From Sporosarcina sp. D27 (GTDB taxonomy: Bacteria; Bacillota; Bacilli; Bacillales_A; Planococcaceae), in assembly GCF_000586555.1 (NCBI RefSeq), contig NZ_AZUC01000014.1, positions 186,001-250,000 on the forward strand: DNA of 64,000 bases, written 5' to 3'. Positions 33,731 through 40,943 of this stretch are shown piece by piece. The position numbers and the translations under genes are program-made. Position 1 is the first letter of the stretch, and each line of letters begins with the position of its first letter. The notes beneath the pieces are model-generated. The model did not search any database and was not told the origin of the DNA. It worked only from the letters and a program-made list of their open reading frames with translations.

Positions 33731-33760
33731 AAAAAGCAACAGCGAGAGAACGCTGTTGCT
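33731..33760 (-). terminator. regulatory terminator of the lysine riboswitch
   Basis: AGCAACAGCG (33735-33744) and CGCTGTTGCT (33751-33760) are perfect 10-bp complements around a 6-nt loop, with the T tract to the left in the dapA direction. It is the expression platform of the riboswitch. Confidence 0.88.
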
Positions 33761-33960
33761 TGGAAATAATAAATTATTTCTCTGCATCAGATAGCCCTCC
33801 ATATAGTTTCCTATATGACAGTTCTGCACTTGTTCAGTCCAGAACCAGCTTTGAGATAATGAGCATCTCGCCACTTCGGCAAATTCCCCTTTCTACAATC
33901 GTCGTCGAATCTCATCATTCTCAGATTGTGTACTGATGGTTTTTGCGCCTCTATCCTCAT
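33731..33960 (-). promoter_or_regulatory. lysine riboswitch (L box) with terminator, upstream of dapA
   Basis: Read leftward, the leader has the conserved L-box elements in order. GATAGAGGCGC starts it at about 33955. Then come GAAAGGGG with TTTGCCGAAG (about 33872-33892), CTGGACTGAAC near 33845, CTGTCATATAGG, and TATGGAGGGCTATCTG near 33790-33803. Closing it is the hairpin AGCAACAGCG/CGCTGTTGCT with a T tract at 33731-33760. This arrangement matches the lysC leader of B. subtilis. Lysine binding should favour the terminator and shut off dapA. The 67-bp gap to the ATG contains the ribosome binding site. Confidence 0.9.
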
Positions 33961-33999
33961 TTCGAAAGTTACGAAATAAGTGAATGTTTAATTACATGT

Positions 34000-34028
34000 A
34001 TCTTACACTGTATCGAATAAAAATGCAA
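34000..34028 (-). promoter_or_regulatory. promoter of the dapA riboswitch transcript
   Basis: Reading leftward, TTGCAT (34023-34028) and TAAGAT (34000-34005) are separated by exactly 17 bp. The predicted start of transcription, about 7 bp further, leaves the L-box leader intact. Confidence 0.65.
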
Positions 34029-34210
34029 CTATTAGAAAGTGACTATTATTTAAATAGTAGATAACAGTGACTAGTTAGGAACAAAAATATAAATAATAGA
34101 TAAAGTTATTTAAAATAACTGCAATGTGAGAATTAGGTTTTAAAAAATGAATAATTGACAATAATCTTCATTTTAGAAATTCGGCTATTTAGTAATATTA
34201 CTATAGTAAT

Positions 34211-34224
34211 TTAAAGCGCTTACA
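34211..34224 (+). promoter_or_regulatory. candidate CcpA catabolite-responsive element
   Basis: TTAAAGCGCTTACA fits the cre-type pattern WTGNAANCGNWNNCW closely at its central AAAGCGCTT core. It lies about 35 bp before the peptide-transporter start, between promoter-like A+T-rich sequence and the ribosome binding site, where binding would repress. Confidence 0.45.
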
Positions 34225-34258
34225 TGTATTATAAGTTCATATTTAAGGAGGGGTTCTT

Positions 34259-35749
34259 TTGACAAAAGTATCAAATCAAGAATTGCTAGAAGAAATCCCA
34301 CAGACGGGTTTCTTTGGACATCCAAAAGGTCTATTTACTTTGTTTTTCACTGAATTCTGGGAGCGATTTTCGTATTATGGAATGCGGGCTATTCTCGTGT
34401 TCTACATGTATTATGAGGTATCGAATGGGGGACTCGAGTTAGACAAAACCGTAGCGCTATCTATCATGTCGATTTATGGTTCACTCGTCTACATGTCAGG
34501 AATCATAGGTGGATGGTTAGCCGATCGAGTATTGGGAACTTCCAAGTCCGTTTTTTATGGCGGCGTTCTTATTATGTTTGGTCACATAGCGTTAGCGATA
34601 CCAGGAAATATAACAATGTTCTTCGTATCAATGGTGCTCATTGTTCTAGGAACAGGCTTATTGAAACCAAATGCTTCTAGTGTTATTGGTGAGTTGTATC
34701 CTAAAAATGATAACCGACGAGATGCAGGATTTAGTATCTTTTATATGGGAATCAATATGGGAGCATTCATTTCACCTTTTATTGCCGGAAGTCTTATGAA
34801 GACAAGTTTCCATCTTGGATTTGGAGTAGCGGCAGTAGGGATGTTCGTCGGGTTAACGGTATTTATCGTTACTAAGAAAAAAAACCTCGGACACGCAGGC
34901 ACTAGAGTTGCGAATCCATTATTATCTTCAGAGAAAAAACGAATTTATTCTACTTTCACTGTCGTAGGAATCCTTATTGGTGTGATGGTGGCAATCGCCA
35001 TTCCTCAAGGTTGGCTAACGTTCGATTCGTTTGTAGGGCTAATTGGAATTCTCGCTATTGCAATACCGACAGCTTATTTTGTTGTCATGTATAGAAGCCC
35101 AAAAACAAATGAAGTTGAGCAGGCAAGACTCTTGGCTTACATTCCTCTTTTCGTTGCATCTGTATTGTTCTGGGTGATTGCTGAGCAAGGATCGACTATT
35201 TTAGCACTTTACGCAGATACACGAACGAATTTAAACTTTATGGGCATTGTTATTTCACCTGCTTGGTTCCAATCGTTTTGGCCATTATTTGTTATTATTC
35301 TTGCACCAATGTTTGCTTGGATTTGGGTTAAGCTTGGGGATCGTCAGCCCAATATCCCACAGAAGTTTTCACTGGGTCTGTTATTCGCCGGTTTGTCATT
35401 TATCGTAATTTTACTGCCAGGTTATTTTGGCGGATCCGATACGCTCGTCAATCCACTTTGGCTTGTGCTCAGCATTTTCTTTGTTGCAGTTGGAGAACTA
35501 TGTCTTTCTCCTGTTGGTCTCTCTGCAACAACAAAGCTTGCACCTGTTGCCTTTTCTGCACAGACTATGAGTTTGTGGTTCTTATCGAACGCTGCAGCTC
35601 AAGCTCTAAACGCACAGCTGGTTAAGCTATACTCTGCTGAAACAGAAGTACTCTATTTTGGTACAATTGGCGGAGTGGCCATTTTAACAGGGATTATACT
35701 GTTCTTCATTTCACCAATCATTATGCGCTTTATGAGAGGGATTCGATAA
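34259..35749 (+). CDS. POT/PTR2 family proton-coupled di/tripeptide transporter
   Basis: This 496-residue peptide symporter has about 14 membrane segments. Near the N-terminus is the ERFSYYGMRAILVFYMYYE motif, in which ExxER-type residues couple protons. The PTR2 signature region FSIFYMGINMGAFISPF is near residue 158. Similar proteins are DtpT of Lactococcus and YclF of B. subtilis. The start is TTG after AAGGAGGGG. It is monocistronic, ending at a terminator 50 bp downstream, and may be under catabolite control by the cre-like site upstream. Confidence 0.9.
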   Translation: MTKVSNQELLEEIPQTGFFGHPKGLFTLFFTEFWERFSYYGMRAILVFYMYYEVSNGGLELDKTVALSIMSIYGSLVYMSGIIGGWLADRVLGTSKSVFYGGVLIMFGHIALAIPGNITMFFVSMVLIVLGTGLLKPNASSVIGELYPKNDNRRDAGFSIFYMGINMGAFISPFIAGSLMKTSFHLGFGVAAVGMFVGLTVFIVTKKKNLGHAGTRVANPLLSSEKKRIYSTFTVVGILIGVMVAIAIPQGWLTFDSFVGLIGILAIAIPTAYFVVMYRSPKTNEVEQARLLAYIPLFVASVLFWVIAEQGSTILALYADTRTNLNFMGIVISPAWFQSFWPLFVIILAPMFAWIWVKLGDRQPNIPQKFSLGLLFAGLSFIVILLPGYFGGSDTLVNPLWLVLSIFFVAVGELCLSPVGLSATTKLAPVAFSAQTMSLWFLSNAAAQALNAQLVKLYSAETEVLYFGTIGGVAILTGIILFFISPIIMRFMRGIR

Positions 35750-35799
35750 GTTATTTCTAGGTATTTACATTTAGGGTGAGCACTTTTACATGTAAGAAG

Positions 35800-35835
35800 A
35801 AAAGAGAGGGAGTAGCGATACTCACCTCTCTTTTA
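35800..35835 (+). terminator. intrinsic terminator after the peptide transporter
   Basis: AAAGAGAGG pairs with CCTCTCTTT around a 15-nt loop that can itself pair GAGTA/TACTC, and runs into TTTTAATTTG. Confidence 0.75.
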
Positions 35836-35995
35836 ATTTGTTTTGAATCTGCTTAGAGTTATGGAAAATGGTAGTATAGGGGGAGTTGATTTTGAAAGAG
35901 CTGTATACCTGATGAAACTAGAACGTGTTTCTAACTGCGTTTATAATTTTTATTGAGTTATACAAAACAAGCATGTAACAGAGGAGAAGTATCTT

Positions 35996-36418
35996 ATGAT
36001 CAAATTAAGAGGTCATCATATTTTTTGTTTACTCGGATATCGAGGTATGGGCTATTCGGAGGAATATGTAGTGAATATGACAGAAATCCATACTATTTTG
36101 CGTGAACATCCGGATACTTTGATCCAAATCATTAAAGGACCAGATCACTTATGCGAGAAGTTTCCTGATGATCAGCCATACCATTGTGAAGATAAAGGGA
36201 TTTACATACGAGATAAGGAAATCGTAAAGCGCCTCGGTCTAAAATTCAGTGATGTGTTACCGTGGCGGGAATTGGAACGCCGAATCCGTGTAAATGTGAA
36301 AGCATCGGATATAAATGTTGTCTGTGAAAGTTGTTCATGGCGCTCTTATGGATTTTGTGAACAAGGGGTCGAGCGGGTAATTGAAGCAAAAGGGTTAACG
36401 AAAGTGGAAAAGAAATGA
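35996..36418 (+). CDS. DUF1284 family protein
   Basis: This 140-residue cytoplasmic protein opens with the family hallmark LRGHHIFCLLGYRGMGYSEEY. Six Cys residues lie in a spacing that includes HLCEKF, PYHCEDKG and CESCSWRSYGFCEQG near the C-terminus. The conserved cysteines suggest metal or iron-sulfur binding, as proposed for this family, but the function is unknown. AGAGGAGAAG precedes the ATG. It appears to be a single gene. Confidence 0.83.
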   Translation: MIKLRGHHIFCLLGYRGMGYSEEYVVNMTEIHTILREHPDTLIQIIKGPDHLCEKFPDDQPYHCEDKGIYIRDKEIVKRLGLKFSDVLPWRELERRIRVNVKASDINVVCESCSWRSYGFCEQGVERVIEAKGLTKVEKK

Positions 36419-36503
36419 GAATGAAAATGGATGAGCTTAATCTGATTCATCGTACAAATGAGGTAGTGGCGATTTTAATGTCGTTCAAGAAATTATTTTT
36501 GAT

Positions 36504-36809
36504 ATGTATTTAAGTCTTGACGAGCAGGTTTGTATTATCGGGAAATCAGATAATTTCTACATATGTTGGTGTTCAATTACTCCTATATGCGATGGTGGAA
36601 CCAACGCTTCTATTTTTGAGTACGATACTCTTCAAAAAGACAAAACAATATCCAACGTTAATAATGCTCTAGGAAGCAAATATACCGAAGTGAACAGTTG
36701 GCACAAACTACATATTAATAAAAGAAGATATAAAATCGATCCTTTTAAAAAGATTGGAGCATCTTTACCAATCGTGTCCATCACTACTGTCAATCGCTAT
36801 AGATTTTAA
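36504..36809 (+). CDS. hypothetical protein, doubtful
   Basis: This 101-codon frame from an ATG has no recognisable ribosome binding site. The predicted product (NNALGSKYTEVNSWHKLHIN) is not a known family. A short preceding frame at about 36418-36510 (MKMDELNLIHRTNEVVAILM) looks coding as well and may have been the upstream half of the same, now frameshifted, gene. It may be a decayed gene. Confidence 0.3.
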   Translation: MYLSLDEQVCIIGKSDNFYICWCSITPICDGGTNASIFEYDTLQKDKTISNVNNALGSKYTEVNSWHKLHINKRRYKIDPFKKIGASLPIVSITTVNRYRF

Positions 36810-36872
36810 TGAAAAAATGATAACAAAATGCCATTAGCGTTAACACTAATGGCATTGTAAATTCACAAATAC

Positions 36873-37511
36873 TTATTTTGCTTCACCGACAACTGTAAAA
36901 CGTTCATTTATATGTTGAGGATTTTCAATTTCATCTAATACTGCAATAGCATAGTCTGCATAGCTAATGTAACTTTCACCTTTTGAATTAACTAAAAGAT
37001 TATCTTTTCCAGACTGATAAGAACCCGTTCTTTTTCCTTCAGCATCAAATACCGCAGAAGGGCTAATAAATGTCCACGTAATGTTAGAAGACTTTTGTAA
37101 TTCTTGTAAGTTGCGTCCTTGACCTTTAGCAGTCGGGATAAATACGTCAGGAAAATCAGGTGTTTCTATCACCGTGATGGTTTGGTTTTCGTCAACATAA
37201 AGGCTTCCAGCTCCACCTACAATAATCGCTCTAGCATTTGTTCCTTTTAGTGCTTCAATTAAAGCATGTCCAGCATCGACATGGGCTTGCTCTTGACCAA
37301 GAGGGGCACCAAAGGCGTTAACAACTACCTCAAACTCTTTCAAATCCTCAGATGTTAAATCAAATATATTTTTCTCAATAGCAGCAACATTTTTCTCTTC
37401 AAGTTTTGAGGCATTTCTTACGATGGCTGTCACTTCATGTCCTCGGCTTACTGCTTCTTTCAATATAAGATTTCCTGCTTTGCCACTTGCTCCAATAATT
37501 GCAACTTTCAT
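36873..37511 (-). CDS. ywnB: NAD(P)-binding protein of the NmrA/YwnB type
   Basis: This 212-residue atypical short-chain-dehydrogenase-fold protein has an N-terminal KVAIIGASGKAGNLILKEAVSRG (nucleotide-binding GxxGxxG) and VVNAFGAP further on. The GGAGSLYVD segment near residue 98 and LQKSSNITWTFISPSAVFD near 138 are typical of the YwnB/YesF-like group related to flavin/biliverdin reductases. Substrate is unknown. AAAGGAG stands before the ATG. It is divergent from an Rrf2-family regulator, the ywnA-ywnB arrangement of B. subtilis, and two of the three operator-like repeats lie directly upstream, so control by that regulator is likely. Confidence 0.84.
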   Translation of the reverse strand: MKVAIIGASGKAGNLILKEAVSRGHEVTAIVRNASKLEEKNVAAIEKNIFDLTSEDLKEFEVVVNAFGAPLGQEQAHVDAGHALIEALKGTNARAIIVGGAGSLYVDENQTITVIETPDFPDVFIPTAKGQGRNLQELQKSSNITWTFISPSAVFDAEGKRTGSYQSGKDNLLVNSKGESYISYADYAIAVLDEIENPQHINERFTVVGEAK

Positions 37512-37540
37512 TTTGTTATCTCCTTTAAGAATGCGTTATT

Positions 37541-37559
37541 TGTAATCGAAACGATTACA
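37541..37559. promoter_or_regulatory. operator-like repeat 1 of the Rrf2 regulator
   Basis: TGTAATCGAAACGATTACA is a perfect 8-bp inverted repeat around 3 bp. It shares the TGTAA-N9-TTACA pattern with two other sites in the same 200-bp divergent interval and lies 30 bp upstream of ywnB. Confidence 0.65.
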
Positions 37560-37578
37560 TGTAAACATGATAGTTACA
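37560..37578. promoter_or_regulatory. operator-like repeat 2 of the Rrf2 regulator
   Basis: TGTAAACATGATAGTTACA follows repeat 1 without a gap. It has the same 19-bp TGTAA-N9-TTACA pattern, so a tandem pair covers 38 bp. Confidence 0.6.
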
Positions 37579-37657
37579 ACAAAGGTTTTTGTCAATACTT
37601 TTAACACTCTACCCACTTTGTTCATAATAATTCACTACTATCTAACATGAATAAACT

Positions 37658-37676
37658 TGTAATAATATTTGTTACA
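37658..37676. promoter_or_regulatory. operator-like repeat 3 of the Rrf2 regulator
   Basis: TGTAATAATATTTGTTACA has the same TGTAA-N9-TTACA pattern and lies 48 bp before the regulator's start, where it could mediate autoregulation. Confidence 0.6.
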
Positions 37677-37723
37677 GGTGTATTATGGTGGTACATCAAT
37701 TTATGTTATGAAAGGTGAGAATC

Positions 37724-38158
37724 ATGTCAATTAGTAGTCGATTTTCTGTAGGTATTCATATACTAGCTCTTATTGAAATAAATAAAAATGGAATAAGTAC
37801 ATCTGAGTTTTTAGCGGGAAGTGTAAATACAAACCCTGCTGTAATTAGGAAGATTATAGGGATGCTTAAAGGAGCGGGGTTAGTAAAAGTTCAACCTGGG
37901 ATTGCAGGAGCTAAACTCGCAATGAAATTATCAGATATAACACTGTTTGATGTTTATAAGGCAGTAAATGTTGTACAGGAAAAAGAGTTATTTTCCGTGC
38001 ACGAAAATCCAAATCCTGATTGTCCTGTAGGAAGGAATATTCAAGAAACAATAGTACCGCTGTTTGAAGTTGCTCAAATAGCATTAGAGAAATCTCTCGG
38101 AAATGTATCTGTTGAAGATGTTGTGAATGACATTATTAAAAAAGAAAATATAAGTTAG
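37724..38158 (+). CDS. ywnA: Rrf2 family transcriptional regulator (YwnA-like)
   Basis: This 144-residue regulator has the Rrf2 winged helix: FSVGIHILALIEINKNGIST, then FLAGSVNTNPAVIRKIIGML and GLVKVQPGIAGAKLA. One Cys lies in NPDCPVGRNI, so it lacks the three-cysteine iron-sulfur cluster of IscR/NsrR, as in YwnA. ATG at 37724 follows AAAGGTGA with good spacing; the GTG at 37715 lies inside that site. It faces ywnB with three shared palindromes between them and a terminator directly after, so it likely controls itself and ywnB. The signal is unknown. Confidence 0.87.
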   Translation: MSISSRFSVGIHILALIEINKNGISTSEFLAGSVNTNPAVIRKIIGMLKGAGLVKVQPGIAGAKLAMKLSDITLFDVYKAVNVVQEKELFSVHENPNPDCPVGRNIQETIVPLFEVAQIALEKSLGNVSVEDVVNDIIKKENIS

Positions 38159-38159
38159 A

Positions 38160-38188
38160 CGACATTCCTTGTTCGAATGTCGTTTTTT
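38160..38188 (+). terminator. intrinsic terminator after ywnA-like gene
   Basis: CGACATTC (38160-38167) pairs with GAATGTCG (38175-38182), followed by six T. Confidence 0.82.
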
Positions 38189-38473
38189 CTTAACCAATAT
38201 TAAAACTCTCCTTGACATTCAGTACATAGCTTTCCATCGTTTCTCTTTACTCATTTAAAAACTATGCTTTTACTTCTGTTATACATTTATTTGCTATAGT
38301 CATTACTCAATTAAATATTCCGACTGTTGAATAACATGACCGCCCTTTTTTAATAACTTTTTTTGTGAATTAACCGAAGCGGGAAGTGTTATTGAGACTG
38401 ACGAAACCATAACCGAACTCATCCTTTAAGATGGATTCGTTTTTTTGCATTTATGAAACGTAAATTAGTCAAA
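38189..38473. other. intergenic region, no gene identified
   Basis: A+T-rich sequence without a credible frame. A weak hairpin (CGAACTCATC with GATGGATTCG, about 38419-38446, two mismatches) is followed by a T run and could be a degenerate terminator. Confidence 0.45.
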
Positions 38474-38515
38474 TTGACAAATATACTTGTCAAAATGAAA
38501 TCCATACGTTACACT
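38474..38515 (+). promoter_or_regulatory. promoter and operator-like palindrome of the XRE regulator gene
   Basis: TTGACAA (38474-38480) and TTGTCAA (38487-38493) are perfect 7-bp inverted arms around 6 bp. The right arm doubles as a -35 box (TTGTCA), with TACACT 17 bp further as the -10. A regulator bound here would block RNA polymerase. Confidence 0.5.
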
Positions 38516-38536
38516 TTTCGATAAGAGGTGAGATCA

Positions 38537-38743
38537 GTGAGAACACGTTTGAAGGAGTTGCGTGCACGAAATGGATTGAATCAGACCGAGCTCGCAAAAC
38601 GAGCTAACGTGTCGAGGCAGACGATCAGTTTAATCGAAAGGGAAGAATTTATCCCGTCTTTACTTATTGCTGTTCGAATTGCGAGGATATTTAATGAGGC
38701 GATTGAAAGTGTTTTTCTTTTCGAAGAGGAGGAGATTGAATGA
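38537..38743 (+). CDS. XRE family helix-turn-helix regulator
   Basis: This 68-residue single HTH_3 domain reads RLKELRARNGLNQTELAKRA, then NVSRQTISLIEREEFIPSLLIAVRIARIF, ending in an acidic tail. It belongs to the small group of Cro-like proteins paired with DUF3169 or similar membrane proteins. GTG at 38537 has AAGAGGTGA before it and is preferred over the GTG at 38528 inside that site. The membrane gene overlaps its stop by four bases, so the two are one unit. Autorepression through the palindrome upstream is likely. Confidence 0.86.
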   Translation: MRTRLKELRARNGLNQTELAKRANVSRQTISLIEREEFIPSLLIAVRIARIFNEAIESVFLFEEEEIE

Positions 38744-39423
38744 GAATGGCCATTTATGTATTATGTGGTGCTGTAGTAGGGTTTATTGCCATGTACACGA
38801 CGCTTTCATTTCAAATGGACTTTAATTTTCTATCCATTGCATATCATGTGAACGTAATCTTAACCACACTCACCGCTGCTTTACTACTCTATATTGTATT
38901 AAGCATCCTGCAAATGTGGAAAAAATCGAGTGATAACCTTTCGGAAGATGAAGAAGATGAGATGGACATATGGCTGTACAAAAAGTTTAGCGATACAAAC
39001 TTGCTTGTTATTACAACAGTGGTGATCGGAATTGTATCTACAGCAATCTCACTCATTACCAATCAACCTACTTGGCTTGAGCTAGCTTCCACGGTCTCAG
39101 TAATGATTGCATTTGCTTTGTCCATTGGTGTTTCAAGTATGATCAATAGATTCTATCCAGATCGCAACTTGCCTTCCGTTTCGGAAAAGGATTATGCGAA
39201 AAAGTTGTTAGCGGCCTCTGATGAAGGAGAGCGACATGTGATGTTGGAGGGACTATATCGCTCTTACAATATGCTGAATGGTACGCTCATTATAGGGTTG
39301 TTTCTTCTCATTTTGTATTCAATCGGTACAGGTGTTTCACAATTATTCGCCATCTTTGTCGTGAGTTCCGTTCTCTTAGGATCCAATGCTCAATATTATT
39401 TACTCATTCGCAAAAAAACGTAA
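38740..39423 (+). CDS. DUF3169 family membrane protein
   Basis: This 227-residue integral membrane protein has about six segments: two at the N-terminus, two near residues 85-130 and two at the C-terminus. A charged cytoplasmic loop sits after the second pair (DEEDEMDIWLYKKFSD). It resembles DUF3169 proteins, which are commonly co-transcribed with XRE-type regulators as here. The function is unknown. ATG lies within the stop overlap of the regulator gene. Confidence 0.75.
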   Translation: MRMAIYVLCGAVVGFIAMYTTLSFQMDFNFLSIAYHVNVILTTLTAALLLYIVLSILQMWKKSSDNLSEDEEDEMDIWLYKKFSDTNLLVITTVVIGIVSTAISLITNQPTWLELASTVSVMIAFALSIGVSSMINRFYPDRNLPSVSEKDYAKKLLAASDEGERHVMLEGLYRSYNMLNGTLIIGLFLLILYSIGTGVSQLFAIFVVSSVLLGSNAQYYLLIRKKT

Positions 39424-39534
39424 TTTGATCATGTATGCCAAATCATTTAGGAAATCAATCCTAATGATTATGTTCAATGCCAATATGTAACACGTATTAT
39501 TGTTCAATAAAGACAAACGCCTTTCTACTTTTTG

Positions 39535-39566
39535 ATCCCCCTACTCTATTTAGAGAAAAGGGGGAT
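39535..39566 (+). other. hairpin covering the ribosome binding site of the HTH pseudogene
   Basis: ATCCCCCT (39535-39542) pairs perfectly with AGGGGGAT (39559-39566), and CTCTA pairs with TAGAG inside. The right arm contains the GGGGG that would serve as ribosome binding site for the ATG at 39573. T-rich sequence follows, so it could also be a terminator. Confidence 0.5.
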
Positions 39567-39572
39567 TTTAAA

Positions 39573-40267
39573 ATGACACACTATTTATCTCGTTATGCTC
39601 AATTCGAAACTAAAGAAGAAATGGATCCAGCAGCAGGTCAACATTTAGACATTCATTGGAACCAGCTGAATAAGACGGATCGGGCGATTCTTGAAATGAT
39701 CCGATACTGCTCCGTAAAATATTTAGCTGCACATTTGAAACATGAAACGATAGAAAAGAAATTGGGGAAGTCGAATTCCATTGTGAGACGCACGATTTGT
39801 AAGTTGGGGAAACTCCAAATCATTAAACGAATCCAGTATGTACGTCCTGTCATGAGCGGGCTTGGCTCTAATATTTATATTATTTTACCTGTTAATGAGC
39901 AGGGGAACTATCTTGAAAGAAGCCAATGGGAGTAGGGTTTCTATACAGAAATCCGAAAAGGAAGCTTCTCTCTATAAATCTTAAAGATCTTATAAAGATA
40001 TCTCAGCCTGCGGCAGAAAAGTTATCCACAACATTATTCGGTAAAATGAAATCTCTATTGTCCTTAAGCGGGGATGTCACCAAAGCTCGTGAATTCTATG
40101 GGATCCATAAAGTCCTCTCGAGACGAATGCTTAAATTCGATATTCACAAAGGAAAAAAAGAGATGTTTGACGATTTAGCGTACCGAACGACTTATATTAC
40201 AGTCATGTCAACAAATACAAAGAAGATTCTCAGTATGGCAGGGTACTTCAGGGATGTCCTCAAGTAG
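39573..40267 (+). pseudogene. helix-turn-helix protein gene broken by frameshifts
   Basis: The first part (39573-39935, 120 codons) contains a winged helix region (EKKLGKSNSIVRRTICKLGK, then LQIIKRIQYVRPVMSGLG) and ends at a TAG. A second part in another frame runs to 40267 (KISQPAAEKLSTTLFGKM, then FYGIHKVLSRRMLKFDI). Between them, a short stretch in the third frame (VSIQKSEKEASLYKS, about 39937-39984) bridges the two. Intact relatives in Bacillus encode these segments as one protein, as far as I recall, so at least two frameshifts have disabled this copy. The product was probably a DNA-binding protein of unknown role. Confidence 0.7.
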
Positions 40268-40408
40268 CTAATATGCGAAGCGCTTTTGAAGATACCTATC
40301 AGGAATACTCTGTTTCCGTTGATGAATTTTATTGCCCGGGGAATTATAAAAGCAGTTCTCCATCGTCAATTTCCTGACCACGTGAACTGCAAAATACCAT
40401 AATTTTAA

Positions 40409-40771
40409 TTAATCGTTTAACACACTTTCTTCAAGCACTAAGGTTTTGTCACCGTATACTTTAGTAATATGAACATTCCCCCAAGCGCAGAGAGAATCTA
40501 AAATCCCTTCCAAACTCTGCCCGTAGTCACTTAATTCGTACTCAACTTTTGGGGGTACTTGGTTATACGCAATCCGATTAATGACGCCGTCTGCTTCCAA
40601 TTCTCGTAACTGTTGTGTTAGCATTTTTTGCGTGATGTCAGGCATTAAGCGCCGTAATTCATTTGTACGTTTTTTACCGTGCGTTAAATGACATAAGATT
40701 ACGCATTTCCACTTACCACCAATCACTTCTAATGTTGCTTCTACGGATATATTATATTTCTTTTTCTTCAT
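40409..40771 (-). CDS. ytcD: HxlR family transcriptional regulator (YtcD-like)
   Basis: This 120-residue winged-helix regulator carries the HxlR pattern EATLEVIGGKWKCVILCHL. It continues with KRTNELRRLMPDITQKMLTQQLRELEADGVI and YELSDYGQSLEGILDSL. A Cys near residue 27 (KCVILCHL) resembles the redox-sensing Cys of YodB/HypR-type members, though function here is untested. It is divergent from the MFS and aldo/keto reductase genes, the B. subtilis ytcD-ytbDE arrangement, and two palindromes lie between. It probably represses that operon in response to a reactive compound. Confidence 0.87.
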   Translation of the reverse strand: MKKKKYNISVEATLEVIGGKWKCVILCHLTHGKKRTNELRRLMPDITQKMLTQQLRELEADGVINRIAYNQVPPKVEYELSDYGQSLEGILDSLCAWGNVHITKVYGDKTLVLEESVLND

Positions 40772-40790
40772 TCTATTTCCCCTTGTCTTA

Positions 40791-40826
40791 TAGGTACTAA
40801 AAGGTTCCTACAGCACTTAAAAGTGC
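40791..40826. promoter_or_regulatory. two palindromes in the HxlR/MFS divergent interval
   Basis: TAGGTAC (40791-40797) and GTTCCTA (40804-40810) form 7-bp arms with one mismatch around 6 bp. Two bases later GCACTTAAAAGTGC (40813-40826) is a perfect palindrome. They are candidate binding sites for the HxlR regulator. Confidence 0.5.
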
Positions 40827-40943
40827 GTACTTTTCTTTTGAATCCCTTTAACTCATACTAACATTTGCTGGTGCATTTCACTAACAATTTATTTTTCTGT
40901 TGAGTGGATTTCACGCTCTATCAAAGTGAAAAGGGATGAAAAG

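Noticed and set aside
33665..33874. N-terminal extension of the dapA frame by 70 codons
   Set aside because: This part overlaps the lysine riboswitch and its terminator; the ATG at 33664 has a good ribosome binding site and gives normal DapA length.
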